Below, piece by piece: positions 20,891 through 32,110 of a stretch of 64,000 bases of DNA. Under the pieces are notes generated by a model. That model made no database searches. It worked only from the letters and a program-made list of their open reading frames with translations, and was not told the origin of the DNA. The position numbers and the translations under genes are program-made. Within the stretch, counting starts at the first letter, position 1. Every line of letters begins with the position of its first letter. The stretch is from Hyalella azteca (taxonomy: Eukaryota > Arthropoda > Malacostraca > Amphipoda > Hyalellidae): assembly GCF_000764305.2 (NCBI RefSeq), contig NW_025935888.1, positions 434,001 through 498,000 on the forward strand. Reading direction: 5' to 3'.

Positions 20891-21293
20891 CGATAACGAT
20901 AGATAAACATCAGTGATGACGATGTAGGCAGCTGTTCCGTCCCTGTCGATGGTCAGAATTAGTGCCAATTTTTGCCCATGATTGTGGCCTTGCCACGCAA
21001 CGCTTCTGATGTTTGCCCACTTATACGACCCTGTGATCTCTATTGCATTATTTTTGTTGTACAGCTGCTTGATTAATAAGTGCAAGTCCTGATTGATTCT
21101 TCTTTGAATAGTTGAGAATTTGTTCGTGCACAATCGTACTACGGGATGGATTCCTGAATGCTTGTGTTGATAATCACCCCTGCTTTTGATAAGTGTTTAA
21201 CCATGTTGATCTCAGTTGTACATAGCTCAATTGCTTCGTCATTAAATGAAACTTTTCTAACATCTCCCTATTTCTCTTTTCATCGAACCACAT
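20891..21293 (-). pseudogene. Unrecognised coding-like segment, frameshifted
   Basis: On the minus strand an ATG at 21293 opens a frame starting MWFDEKRNREMLEKF. It runs to a stop at a GGGG run near 21180. A one-base shift there enters a second open frame (HSGIHPVVRLCTNKFSTIQ to TAAYIVITDVYLS) that ends at a good GTGAGA donor at 20890. The composition looks like a real globular protein, and a TTTTACAG acceptor-like signal lies just upstream of the ATG. I do not recognise the family. It is either a decayed gene inside the duplicated block or an exon carrying a sequencing error in the G run. Confidence 0.35.
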
Positions 21294-23082
21294 GCAACTG
21301 TAAAAATGAGCATTGAATTATTTTGAGCTTGTGGACGGTGCAAGTAGCAGATTAATGTCTGTGGCGCTTACATAAAAAGCAGCGTCTGAACGCTTCTTTC
21401 GATCATCTATGTCTTCTTAGGTTAATCGTCTTGAGATAGCAATTGTTAGAGTTAAAGTTTCGTTCCTCACTGTATTGTCAAGTTGTAATTCAGAGATGGC
21501 GAAACAAAGGTAATCTTATTATTTTGTTACGCAGCTTTGTCGTTGATCGCCGAATCGAATAGCGATTGAAAAGACCATAGATGTAAGTACGGTCTGTGGA
21601 GCGACAGCCGGCGAGTGTGGAGAGTCATTTTACCGTGGATATTAACGGCAGGCAGTTATTTCTCGGTAGATCAGTTCGCAGGCATTTTTAGCTTTTGTGA
21701 TAAGGCGAATTATGTCGTCAAATGATGTATAGCATCTTTTCCACAACGTCGTGTAGTCAAATGGTATACTGGCATGCATGAAAATTAACTTTTAGGTTTT
21801 GCTAGGCTTTTTCGTTGGATGTATATGTATTGTGAACTGTTAGAAGGAATTAACTGTAGCTCCCATAAAACCTGTTATTCAAATTAATTGAATCGGCAGT
21901 CGGATTTTTGTTTTTGGTGCCATCATCTAGTATCATTTTTATCCGTATGATTTACTCATATAGTGTGTGAGACGTTTCACTATTACATACTCTGGTTTAA
22001 AATTTGTTGACTTAAATAATTTATTTGTTCAAATTTATTTTCTCCTACCTGGGCATTAGTCTTGAATATGTTTGATTTGAGGTTCCCCATTTAGTTCAAC
22101 TTGCAAGACTACAATACGAAATATTGGAATGTAGGTTACTTTTCTAGCCTGATTGATAAAATCTTTATCAACTGTAAAACTTACAACGCAGCGCGACTTA
22201 TTACATGCAAGCTCACCATTTCACCACTAATGAGCATTTCAATACTGGACCGGGATGCACACAAAGCGTGCGCGGTGTCAGTGCACGACAACGTCAGTCT
22301 TTCAGCCACTGCGTGGTGTCTCGTTCATGTAAATTTACCGTGATTTTGTTAATAAAGGAATGATTTGCTTCTTGCCTTTCAATGAAAACGCCTTTCTTAG
22401 GTTCTGACAATTTCAAGTACCTTGATCATGCTCAGTATCAGAAGTTATCAAGGCGATTTCAAATGCCTTGATGTTAAAAAATCCACAGCAATTCAGGCAA
22501 TAATAAAGTCATGTTGATTTCCATGGCTAGACGATGTGCTGTATTCATGATATCAACTTCGTAAATTCGATAAATTTTATAATCAAGAGCATAGCATATG
22601 GACGAATAAAAGTAAATACTAACTGGTCGCTTTCACGATGCTGGGAATGTATTGTGAAGCAAGCACTGCAGACTTATCACTTGTATTGTCATGGTGAGAC
22701 CCAGGCATTGAAAAAATAACATCAATAATTAATACTAACACGCTGGAAGAAATGCAAGTTTTTTCATAAAAATGCAGTCTTAGCCCTACCTCATGTGAGG
22801 CCATTGAGAGGCTATTTTTCTTGAATTATTTTATCCGTCGCTTCAAGAGAAGGAAATTGGCGAAGTGGAATTACGACATGAAGCACGCAAGCTTCTAAAT
22901 ATGACAGAGGCATTCACCATTTTTTATATTTTCGCATTTCAAGGAATTTTATTCGATGTGTATGAAGACGCGCATAGGAATCTCGCCCAAACATTGCACC
23001 AAATAATCAGCGAAAATATGAACTAACAACCTTATGATGAATCGGGAACGGTGCAGAATTCATATTTCAATTGAGATGCATC

Positions 23083-23218
23083 TCAAGAAACTTTATTGTA
23101 ATGTCCTTTTAACCTTTCATTTTGTGGATCAAACGGATTTTTCAGATGCAACTTTGCCGGAGCATCTTGGCACATCACTTCAATGGTCCATTTTCCAGTG
23201 TTCAGAAAATCTTTGTCT
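23083..23218 (-). pseudogene. SARDH 3' fragment (last 45 codons), duplicate
   Basis: The minus strand reads [16 protein letters not shown], then [19 protein letters not shown], and ends in the same stop as SARDH. Against the intact gene there are about three replacement and two silent changes in 44 codons and no frameshift. Homology ends abruptly at 23218, next to TTTTTCAAG on the minus strand. The rest of the gene (exons 1-9 and most of exon 10) is missing from this copy, so it cannot encode a working enzyme. Confidence 0.88.
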
Positions 23219-23787
23219 TGAAAAACTTGTAATCGTCGACACGACGAATGTGGAGATGAATTTAAAACTTGATGTCAGTAATTCATTTGCTTCTCACGTT
23301 TCATTGAATTCTAAATATAACTGAGACGGAACCAGGCTTCTCTCAGCAAGTTTAACTTTGTCGCTCAATTTGAAACTATTGCACACACATTGTATGACGA
23401 ATATGAATTAAGTTGATGACGTGATGAGGACTGACGTTCATTAAAAAAGCGCCCTTGATTTTTAGCTGGCAATTTCATGAAGGAGAAATCGTTTTGGATA
23501 TTTCTATATGCGTCAAATGCCGGCTCAGTTATAATTGCAGCTGCTCCACCTTTTTATCCTAGTAAATTATCATAAAATTTCTATCATTGCCGAGTTTTTA
23601 CCGATCAAAATTTATTCAGATTTTTGTTTACGAGTGTAAGGCAGAGTAGGTCGTGAGGCACATTAGAGGCCAGCTTTCCTTACCAAGAAGTCCAACATAA
23701 CATAAGCTCTCAGGCCCAACGGTCACCCTTGCGGCTGTCCTGTGGCTTTCAGTCCACCCAGCGTGGACACCTTGAAAAGAAGAAGAA
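23219..23787. other. Unmatched sequence between duplicated blocks Y2 and X2
   Basis: These 569 bp stand where about 7.3 kb of SARDH and its 5' flank (10555-17851) would be expected from the first copy. No SARDH exon similarity is visible. It is either filler at the deletion or a diverged remnant. No gene is seen. Confidence 0.6.
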
Positions 23788-24295
23788 GCTCCGGTAATCG
23801 TGCTCGAGTACCTTTCCTTTCGCTCGAGTAATTTCGTTTCTAACCATCACACTTAACGTAGCCCTAATTTTTTCGAACAATTATCTTTCCAGCAATCGTT
23901 GCCATTATTATTTTAATAGCGATTTTGTTCTTTGCATTTCTTGTTTAAATAAAAGTGTAAAGCGCTAGCTTTTCTGACTTACTTTCTAACCGTATAAGTC
24001 ATAGTTTGCTGGTACAACTACTGGAAATCCTGATTCCTGAAACGTTTTCGTTTTGGTCGACGTTTTCGTTGGCGTGGCCCGCTTATCTTCCAGTCGGGGA
24101 ACTTGGGTCAATATATGAAAAGTTTTTTTTTATTATCTGTGTCATTTTGGGAATAAGTCTATTCATTGCACCAGTAATATATAATGGATTAACTGCTAAA
24201 CAACTTTCCTCTTCTACATGGCTTATCATAACTCGATGGCAACAGTTCGCGTGGTATGGCCATATTGAAATTTATTGCGTGAACTCCGTATCATA

Positions 24296-27200
24296 ATGAC
24301 TCCCGGAACACTCAAAGGGCAGAAGATTCCTCATCTCTCTTTGCCTGAAGGAGTACGTGAATCTGAAATATCATTTGTAAGTAGATTGGTACCGAGACTG
24401 TTCATATATTAATATTAGTCAATTACACATTTCTTGGTTCGGTTACGGTAAGTTGTTGTTTCCCGCTGGCTGGTCTGTTTAACTCGCGCTGATTATGCGG
24501 CTGATATGTACCTACTCCCTAGTGATTTTCAAGTGTACATGTCCCCAGTGATTTTTAGTGTACAATCTGTACATGTTATTTTTGAAAATTAATTGCCCTA
24601 AAGCTCCTAATCACTCTGGGGAATTTCATGCCACAAATTAGGTCATTATAATTATAATCTATTCATAACGGCCAGTCGGACAGTCGGTCACTGTGTACTG
24701 TGTAGCCTAGGCTAGTTGTGGACTCACTGGACTGGCATCAAATTATGAAGTGAATGGTACAAGTTACAACAAAGGTTGAATTTAGTGAGAGGTAAAGAAT
24801 GAATAGATTCTTTTATTATGTATATTATTGGATCAGAAGACCTGCAATTGAAACTTCTATGATCTTGGCAGATATTTTTTGATTGAGTAGTTGACAAGCA
24901 TGATAGATATTGAATACCTAATTCCTGGAGTGAAGTTATTAAGATGGCTAATAAATTTAGATATTGGTGTCTTCAAGTTGCCATCAAGCCATCTTGATTC
25001 TGAGTTTTGACCATGAATTGCATCCATGCTCAGTTGCAACTTGCAAGTTCAATCATATTCACAAACAAAATTCAGTGTGGAATTCTGTATAGGTAATATA
25101 TTCTCATGTCAATATAAGAAAACGTATCGAAATACCAACCCTACCAGTCTACCACCAGTGTGGAATTCTAGAGGGATATTAAATTAACCAGTACACATAG
25201 CATATTGGAAAGCAGGACCTGAAAGCTTGGAAAGGCCAGGAACCTTACACTTTCAGTCAATTATTTACATATCCTATCCCTTTCCAGAATTCCAGCTGTG
25301 ATTGGTTGATGGGATTGTGATTTTAGCCCCATTCAGCTTTCCAGCTGTGATTGGTTAATGTAATTGTAATGTTATCTGCTTTCTAGCTGTGATTGGTTGA
25401 TGAGGATGCTTTCAAGCGGTGATTGGTTGATGAGAATGCTTTCAAGCTGTGATTGGTTGATAGGGATGCTTTCAACCTGTGATTGGTTCGGCGAAACAAT
25501 GGATCAACACCCTTTCCCTTTGTATTTGTTTTTATCAGTGTTAGCAACAGCATATAGTCAGATGGGGTAAGACAGGACCAAAATCACTAACAAGCCTGTA
25601 GCATCTATACCATGAATAACTAAAAAAAACCCTAAACCTATCACAAGGTGTATTCATGCAATGGGCTTATAAGCTACAACTCAGACATTTTGCATCCAAC
25701 ATAGTTTTCTGAATAGATTGAAAAAAGTGTGCTGGTCCCATCTTACCCGGGTTACCCCATTTGGGTAAGATGGGACCAGGCTGGGGTAAGACAGGACCAA
25801 CAGGTAATTCTTATGTTACAAACTACAAAGTTTTTAATAAAAGTACAAATCTGATACCGNTGTGGTGCACTTCATCAAACATAGCTCATGCCCTCTCACA
25901 GAGTTGTGATCATAATTATTTTTTATGTTTCACACAATGACTTTTCCCCCAGCCAATGTTGCACATAGTTCTGCAGCTCATTAATGGGAAGAGACATCCC
26001 TATTTTCTCCATCCCTTTGATGCAATTTAAAATATGTAGTGCACTAAATTTCTCTAATTAAAACAGCTAACAAGTTATAATGAAGTTTGAGCAAAAGATA
26101 GAAATTTTTACCAAAATACTCCATGTACTGCACAAAACTGTTTTTGATAAACTGTAGGGTAAGAGATGACCATTTGTGGGGTAATACAGGACCATTTGTG
26201 GGGTAAGATAGTACCACTTGTGGGGGCAAAACAGGATCATTTAGTGGTCCCGTCTTACCCCATGTCCGGTCCTTTTTTACCCCATTTTAGAATACATGTC
26301 AGGCAGTGATGGTAGCTGATAGAAATGCCTAGTATGTCTCAAAAGTTGCTTATCATTTGAGAGGTTACCTGCCTACATCCACAAACCTGGCCAAAAATTT
26401 TTTTGTCATTAGACAGAGCTTATTTCCCAAATAGGGTTAACTATTTTGTGACCCTTCTTTACAGAGGTTTTCTTTAAAAATTAGCTAACAATTTATTATT
26501 TGCAGAAGAGGGTTGAAACAAGCACTGAAATGATAGACAATGATTGCTCTAACATATTCTTTTGTCAAATTGAATTCAGTGCAATTAGAATGCATGCCAT
26601 GGGCTGGTCCTTTCTTACCCCATGAAGGCTGGGATCCTGTCTTACCCCATTTGACTATACACAATAAAATGCTATAATACATATTAATCATTTACCATTG
26701 GGCTTCTGGATCATAAATCACTATCTATGAAGATGTTTAATTGACATCTGATATGACCACAAGGATTAGATGCAAGTTTAACACACTGTTAACCTTTGCA
26801 TCTTTGAGGCAATTAGTTTGGTGTCCTGGATCTGTTTGTGCCTTTCTTTATAGCCTGTAATATATGAAGCAAAGTCACTTGGCCTGATAGATATTGAATA
26901 TAACAATCACCTTTTCCAGAATTATTGTGCATTGGTATGAATAGCATAGCTCATCTCTATGAAAATATCATAGCTCATCTCTCTGATGAGGAATATTATG
27001 AAACCTATAAAATTGAACAAATTTTGAAATATGGAGCCTTTTAAGCACTCTGAGTCAAATAACATGTGCACAATATTCCATACAAATCACAATAATAAAC
27101 AATTTGAAGCATTTAAGGACATTAATAATAATAATAATAATAGCGGTTTCAGAGTTTTTTAGGCTGTAGGACTGTCGCCGATTCTGAACATCGCAGAACA

Positions 27201-30200
27201 GTCGCAGCATTTTGCGGGCTTGATCTCGCAACTCACTGCTACAATTGTGCTTTGCTTAACCGCCCGGCCTCCTTGCCGATTCTGACCAGAAACTGGCGCA
27301 CAGAGCTGGTATAGAACCCGTGCCTCTCTGCGCCAATCCTGGTACTCTGAACTTTTAACCACTGGGCCCCTGCCCCTGCAGAAAAGGCTTTCTGGAGGTC
27401 TAATTTAAATTTAGTGAGATTAGTCTTGCCATGTTGTACTTTTATCCATGCCCATTAAAATAATTGTAATTCTAATATGCACCTATCTCAATTTTTTATA
27501 AAACATCTACAAATTTTCTACCATAAAATGGGAGGTCTTTGACCATTGATGGGGTGACTTGGACAATTTTAACAAATTTAAAAAAAGAAAGAAAGAAATA
27601 CTAAATAAGTTCTTGCATTATAAATATTGTATTGATGGCTCCTCCTGAAGTACCACAAGATAGCCAAAAAATGCAATAAAGAGATATTATTTATAAATTT
27701 ACCATGTGACCATTTGTATCACAGAAATTAAGCACTAAAAATTATCCAAGTCACCCTGTCATTGGTCTATTGGTTTTATGGTACATCTATGAAACAGTCA
27801 ACAGTAAATCAATAAAAATGTTATGATATGTTTTTTTTTTGTCCAGTGATCTCATGAGGGCTCAGGAATTATGTTCACTTTCTATGCTCACAATGCAATG
27901 TTTGCAGATCTTTTCATGCATTTGATCAAGTATGTTTTTCTAACGTGCAAATACTTTGAGATATCTTGTTCTAAAAGTGGTGTAGTAAAGTTATTCTTTA
28001 CTGCATGCTTGGAAGAGTGGCTTGCTAGGTGAGTTGTCAAAAGTGAGGTGACCCTGGTTTGATCACCACCAGCAATGCTCCTCTTCTAAAATTGAAATGA
28101 CAGTTCCAGTTGACCATGTTGGTTGATCCTTGACTTTAATTGCAAATAGAAAGGGTCATCCATAACCTTCTCACTTGTGAAATTTTCATTAAAAAATAAG
28201 GGTGCTCTAACCAAATGATCATTAAATTAATTATGTTGGGTTATGGTTATCTTTATTATGGTTATCTTTATCTCGCATGATTCTTCTGGATACTAACTAT
28301 CCATTTGACTGACCAGTCACCACATGCTGACTTGAAGTCTGCATCTAAAAAGGCCTGCCTTGTCCCTCTTTTGGTGTTTGAATCTACATTATCATTCCTC
28401 TATTATTGTTAATCATATTCCCATTATACTCTAGGTACATCACCCCCTGCAATTCTCCTTAACTAAACTATGAGTATTTTATAATGCTATTGCTTGGACA
28501 CCAAAATGTATCCTTAATTTTTCAAAATACCACATTACAGCAATACTTTCAAATGATACGGCTTACCTATCAGTCACTTAACAAATTGATGATCTTGAAT
28601 GCCATGGAAGTTAGTTATCCTTAATGTTTACATGTTTAATCTTGCATTACTGTATATCAAATGTTCTGAGTGTAGTGACCATGGGGAAAAACAAAAAATT
28701 CTCATCGAATGCAATTTCTCCTTTTAATGCATGAAGGTTTGGAAACTTACGACTCATACTTACCACAGAGCTTCTAAATTTTGCATACAGTAGGGTTTTA
28801 AATACTAAATAAACAGTAGGGTTTTAAAGAAATTGCCAGACTAAGACTTAGTGTCCTTTTGCTTGGAAGATCCTAATAAATGTGGATGTGTGCTTCATAA
28901 AAAATTTTTAAGTATGAATTCTTTGACTGGAATCTTTTAATGCTAATTTTTTCCAAGCAGTTTTGTGTTTGTCATCTCAAGTTTTGATCATTTTCAGATA
29001 ATCACGAGTGTGGTGTTGAGGGCTGCTCTGAGCGCCACATCACCTTGGCACAAGTGGGTTCTACTCGGTGCTCTGGAGCTGCTTCATGGCCGCCTTCCTG
29101 CCAGCTTGGACCAGAAATCCTTTGCTTATCTCACAGCCTTCCAATCTGAGTGTGGAGTTCACCCTAACCTAAAAGATGCAAAACAATCTATACCAATAAA
29201 TGAACACAAACATTCCCACAACTTGGCTGACCTTCCACGTGAATTTGAACTCGGTTGTGACTTTGCTGATAGTGCTGCAGTACACAAATCTCAACACCAT
29301 TGCGGAGATCCATCCTCAAAGAAACAAAAACTAAGCCATTCAAGTGCAAACTCTATAAATACAAGCATAAATCAGGTGCTGGAAAGGAATTCTGTGCATG
29401 GAAATGATACTCGTAGTTGCAGTCAGCACTTGAAAGTAGAGAGTGTTAACGACAGTTCGAATATACTTGATTGTACTCCCTGTGGGGAGGATGAAGATCA
29501 TCCCTTCTCTGTCCCGCCATCTGCTGTATCATCTCCTAAAGATTCGTCTTGCATCCCTTTAGCTCCCTCTAATCCTGCTCCTTCCCTCGATCAAATTTTA
29601 TCTCCTATTATTACTGCATCATCATCAGAAACCCCATGTATCTCAAAACTGAAATCTACATCTGAGAATGGAGGACTGGAGACACAAATTACATCATTTA
29701 ACACACCTTTCAAAGCTCAATACCCGGTAGTATTATTGAGAGAGGATGATAGAAAAGCTGTTGAAGATTTTTTAGCCACTAATGGCAAATTTTATAAAAA
29801 ATCTCGTTTTCAGACAACTAACAAGGAAACCAAAGAAGTGTTGCTGCACAAGGATATTGCTTGTCAAGTGCTACCTGAAACCATAAGTCTTGGTATACAA
29901 GCCAGACCAGATACTTGCAATAAGTGGATTCAAGTTCGAAGGAAAAGATTCGTTGAAAAATCTACTCAGACCTCATCATTTCCCAGTTTTTCTCAAGCTT
30001 CACAAACTGAAATGAATATGGACAAGGAGCAGTCGAGACAATTGCCACCACCTTGCCTTGAAGCAGCCAATATAGAGAGCCAAACTGACGTATCAAGTGG
30101 CAGTTTAGAGCTCAAGACTGTTGCGAGAAAAAGATGGAAATTGTGTCGTCTGTCTTTGCCAGCTCAGTCTTCGGGCAGAGGCGTAGACTCCGTTGATCAT

Positions 30201-30320
30201 CAGGGAAGGCCTCTGTTCCATGGCCGGCCGTTGAATAAGAGTAAGGAAAACCATTCACTTGTGATCCCTCTAGAACAAGTTGATGTCGACTTTGTAGCAA
30301 GTGATCCTAGGCTTGAATGA
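24296..30320 (+). CDS. Unrecognised gene X: short first exon and large last exon
   Basis: Model: exon 24296-24376 (27 codons, GTAAGT donor, phase 0) joined to 28998-30320 (TTTTCAG acceptor, phase 0, 440 codons), giving about 467 residues; further exons between them cannot be excluded. The last exon starts with a compact, likely folded segment (IITSVVLRAALSATSPWHKW, then LLGALELLHGRLPASL) and continues as a Ser-rich, probably disordered region. Near the C-terminus is a basic stretch with three TQT-like motifs (KSTQT, ASQTE, ESQTD) that resemble dynein light chain LC8 binding sites. I do not recognise the family and assign no function. The ATG overlaps the stop of an upstream 96-codon frame (24006-24296) by one base. 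The first exon is duplicated at 18371. The large frame is very likely real; the join is inferred. Confidence 0.7.
25069..25499. mobile_element. 431-bp insertion with six inverted CCAAT repeats
   Basis: Absent from the matching place in block X1 (CACAAACAATGGATC at about 20219). The insertion is flanked by AAACAA on both sides, a possible target duplication. Its right half (25285-25490) contains six copies of a short unit with the core GTGATTGGTT, at first irregular and then 30-34 bp apart. No terminal inverted repeat and no coding capacity are seen, so the class is unknown. Confidence 0.7.
25555..26657. mobile_element. TA-flanked non-autonomous DNA transposon (1.1 kb)
   Basis: Terminal inverted repeats of about 24 bp begin TAGTCA, then ATGGGGTAAGACAGGA, with two mismatches between ends. 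The element sits between TA dinucleotides (25553-25554 and 26658-26659). The duplicate at about 20289 has the empty site with one TA. Several internal GGGGTAAGACAGGACCA-like units repeat the end motif. No transposase frame is visible. An N lies at 25860. TA target use suggests a Tc1/mariner-like mobiliser, but that is inference. Confidence 0.88.
27124..27378 (-). mobile_element. tRNA-derived SINE, copy 1
   Basis: On the minus strand the head reads through an A-box-like region (CCCAGTGGTTAAAAG) and a B-box-like GGGTTCTATACC, followed by AGCTCTGTGCGCCAG and a body ending in an ATT-rich tail (27124-27141). The same order occurs at 62045-62286. Two diverged copies with a 3' simple repeat fit a SINE. 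Confidence 0.75.
27521..27781. mobile_element. TA-flanked MITE, 261 bp
   Basis: Ends are CCATAAAATGGG and its approximate inverse, TTTTATGG, each bordered by TA. Inner inverted segments GGGGTGACTTGGACAAT and ATTATCCAAGTCACCC pair with each other. The outer tips match the 43237-44589 element, so the two look related. No coding capacity. Confidence 0.75.
28010..28090 (+). mobile_element. Possible tRNA-like SINE head
   Basis: GAGTGGCTTGCTAGGTGAG resembles an A box and GGTTTGATCACC, about 40 bp on, a B box. No tRNA cloverleaf can be closed and no second copy was found in the window, so this is a weak call. Confidence 0.3.
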
Positions 30321-30551
30321 AATTTTGTTGGAGAAGCTCATGATGTCCATTTTAGTGCCTATGTCAATAGTTTGCTTACATTGCAAGTTCACCTAGAATT
30401 TATAAATGAAGAAAACGCTAATCAAATTCAACATATCGTCATGAAAAACGGTCTGAAGAGTAAGAGTTCTATTTATATTTAAACTTGAATAACTTCCCTT
30501 GATACCTGATTAATATAATATCAAATACTTTGATCATAGTATTCTCTACCT

Positions 30552-30784
30552 CAGTGGCTCCCAAACTTTTTCAGGCTGGCGCCCCCCTTGGCTCCCCAGT
30601 GAATCTCTAGCGCCCCCCCACCCCCGCTGACAGACACAAATAAAAACAAATGCCTCTTTCTTGATATCTAGTACCTATGCTGCAATTTTGAAAGAGAAAG
30701 GTTAAACACAGATCTTTCCAGAGGCCCCCAAAGATCTTTCCACCGCCCCCAGAGGGGCGATTTCACCCACTTTGGGAACCACTG
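30552..30784. mobile_element. hAT-type MITE, 233 bp
   Basis: Ends CAGTGGCTCCCAAACTTTTT and, inverted, CAGTGGTTCCCAAAGTGGGT. It is flanked by an 8-bp direct repeat with one mismatch (CTCTACCT and CTCTACAT). The CAGTGGTTCCCAAA end and 8-bp target duplication are typical of hAT non-autonomous elements. Internally C-rich; no coding capacity. Confidence 0.88.
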
Positions 30785-31840
30785 CTCTACATGATGAATT
30801 CGTGAACTGCAATTTGCTGCTACGATTTTCACAATTTTGTCATCAGAATTGGTCATCCTTCCTGGCACTATCATTGTATTTCTTCCAATCTATCGGCAAA
30901 ATGAAGTTCAACTAAATTTTCGATGCAATGGTGTAAAGTAGAACTTTTATAATCGTAGCTCAGAACTTGAACCATTTGTCCTCTTGAATTTTTTGAACCA
31001 TGCGACCTCTTGTTCGAGGTTTGTTTAGAAGACTGAAGATGGGGACGATTCAAATTAGTTCTATAGTATCAAAATTATTCATTTGGTAAGTATCTTCTCA
31101 TTGCTATATTTCATTTTCCACTGCATATTTTTCTACCACGGTGGCTCTCCTCTCAATTTATAGTTCCCACTGTGTTTTATTGATAGATTAATTCTCATTT
31201 CACTAATTTCAGCTTTGACATCTGCAGTAAATGGAACCTGTTCTTTCGTATTTTTTATCAGCCTATTTGTTTCCTTGTCTTTGAATGAAATTCGGTAGTT
31301 TTAAGCCTATTTTTCTATCATTTATTGTCATTATCTCCAGTTCCGATACCGTATCATTAAAGCTCATCATCTTTTACAACCACTTGACATATGAACAATA
31401 TTCAACCATTATTTATATTGAACTAATGTTATAGAAACCAATATTTCAAACAGCACCACCTGCTTAGATCGCTGACGAATTCGGCAAATAAGGATGAGTT
31501 CTCAGAGCATTTTCCTGTCCGTAAAGATGATATACATTACTGTCCTGTGCATTGAAATAATCATCTGAATTTTAATAATCTCGATAAAGCAGAATGAAAA
31601 GCACACCTTGAATGTTCAAATCGCAAAGAATCGAGTTACGCGTTGTACATTGATCGCACTTATTTTAGGTTATTTATTTTGCCTTCTCCCTCAAGGGGGA
31701 CTTCTGACGTGTCTGTGCTCGTCAGAAGTCCCATGGGATTTCGCGCTCCTATATGGGGATTGTTCCAAAGCGCCCCACCACTGAGCTCGCGGTGTCTGAC
31801 TGCAGATCTCAGTTGTGGGGTTGAGTTATTATGTAGGTAG

Positions 31841-32110
31841 GATTCCTTACATTTCCCTTCTCTGTCTCTCTCGTGTGGGTGGCCGACGTCCCGTGTAAGC
31901 GACCTCTTGTTCGAGTGTCTTAGTTTCTGTTGCTTTTCACCTGTCCCTCTTTGTCACTTCGTCTCTTTTGAGATGCTAACGCTGCTTCTTCCGAGCCAGC
32001 TTCAGTGGGCTGGACAATTGAGACCTTCCGCCCCTTGTGGGTGATGATTAATTTGAGATTTTGAATAATTGAGATCTTTCGCCTCGCTGGCGATGTTATC
32101 TTTTGACCTT
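31841..32110 (+). repeat. Dispersed repeat, copy 1 (second copy at the window's right end)
   Basis: Aligns with the reverse complement of 63306-63490 and 63915-64000, with shared strings such as ACGTCCCGTGTAAGCGACCT and GTTTCTGTTGCTT. The right-hand copy carries about 427 extra bases between the two halves. Element class is unknown; no coding frame is conserved. Confidence 0.75.

Larger units (their letters stand above)
20456..23218. repeat. Duplicated block Y, copy 2
   Basis: A second copy of the SARDH 3' flank, joined directly to the end of block X1. It retains the internal 20557-22246 stretch that the first copy lacks, and ends at 23218 within what was the last SARDH exon. The left edge reads TGTGTCCTGGACTACTG, the same as at 9474 apart from the junction bases. 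Confidence 0.88.
23788..26830. repeat. Duplicated block X, copy 2, with two insertions
   Basis: Matches block X1 in the same order and orientation. It lacks the 1.1 kb at 18600-19740 and has gained 25069-25499 and 25555-26657. Its right end, TTTGGTGTCCTGGATCTG, is the undisturbed version of the duplication breakpoint. This copy lies next to the rest of gene X. Confidence 0.9.
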
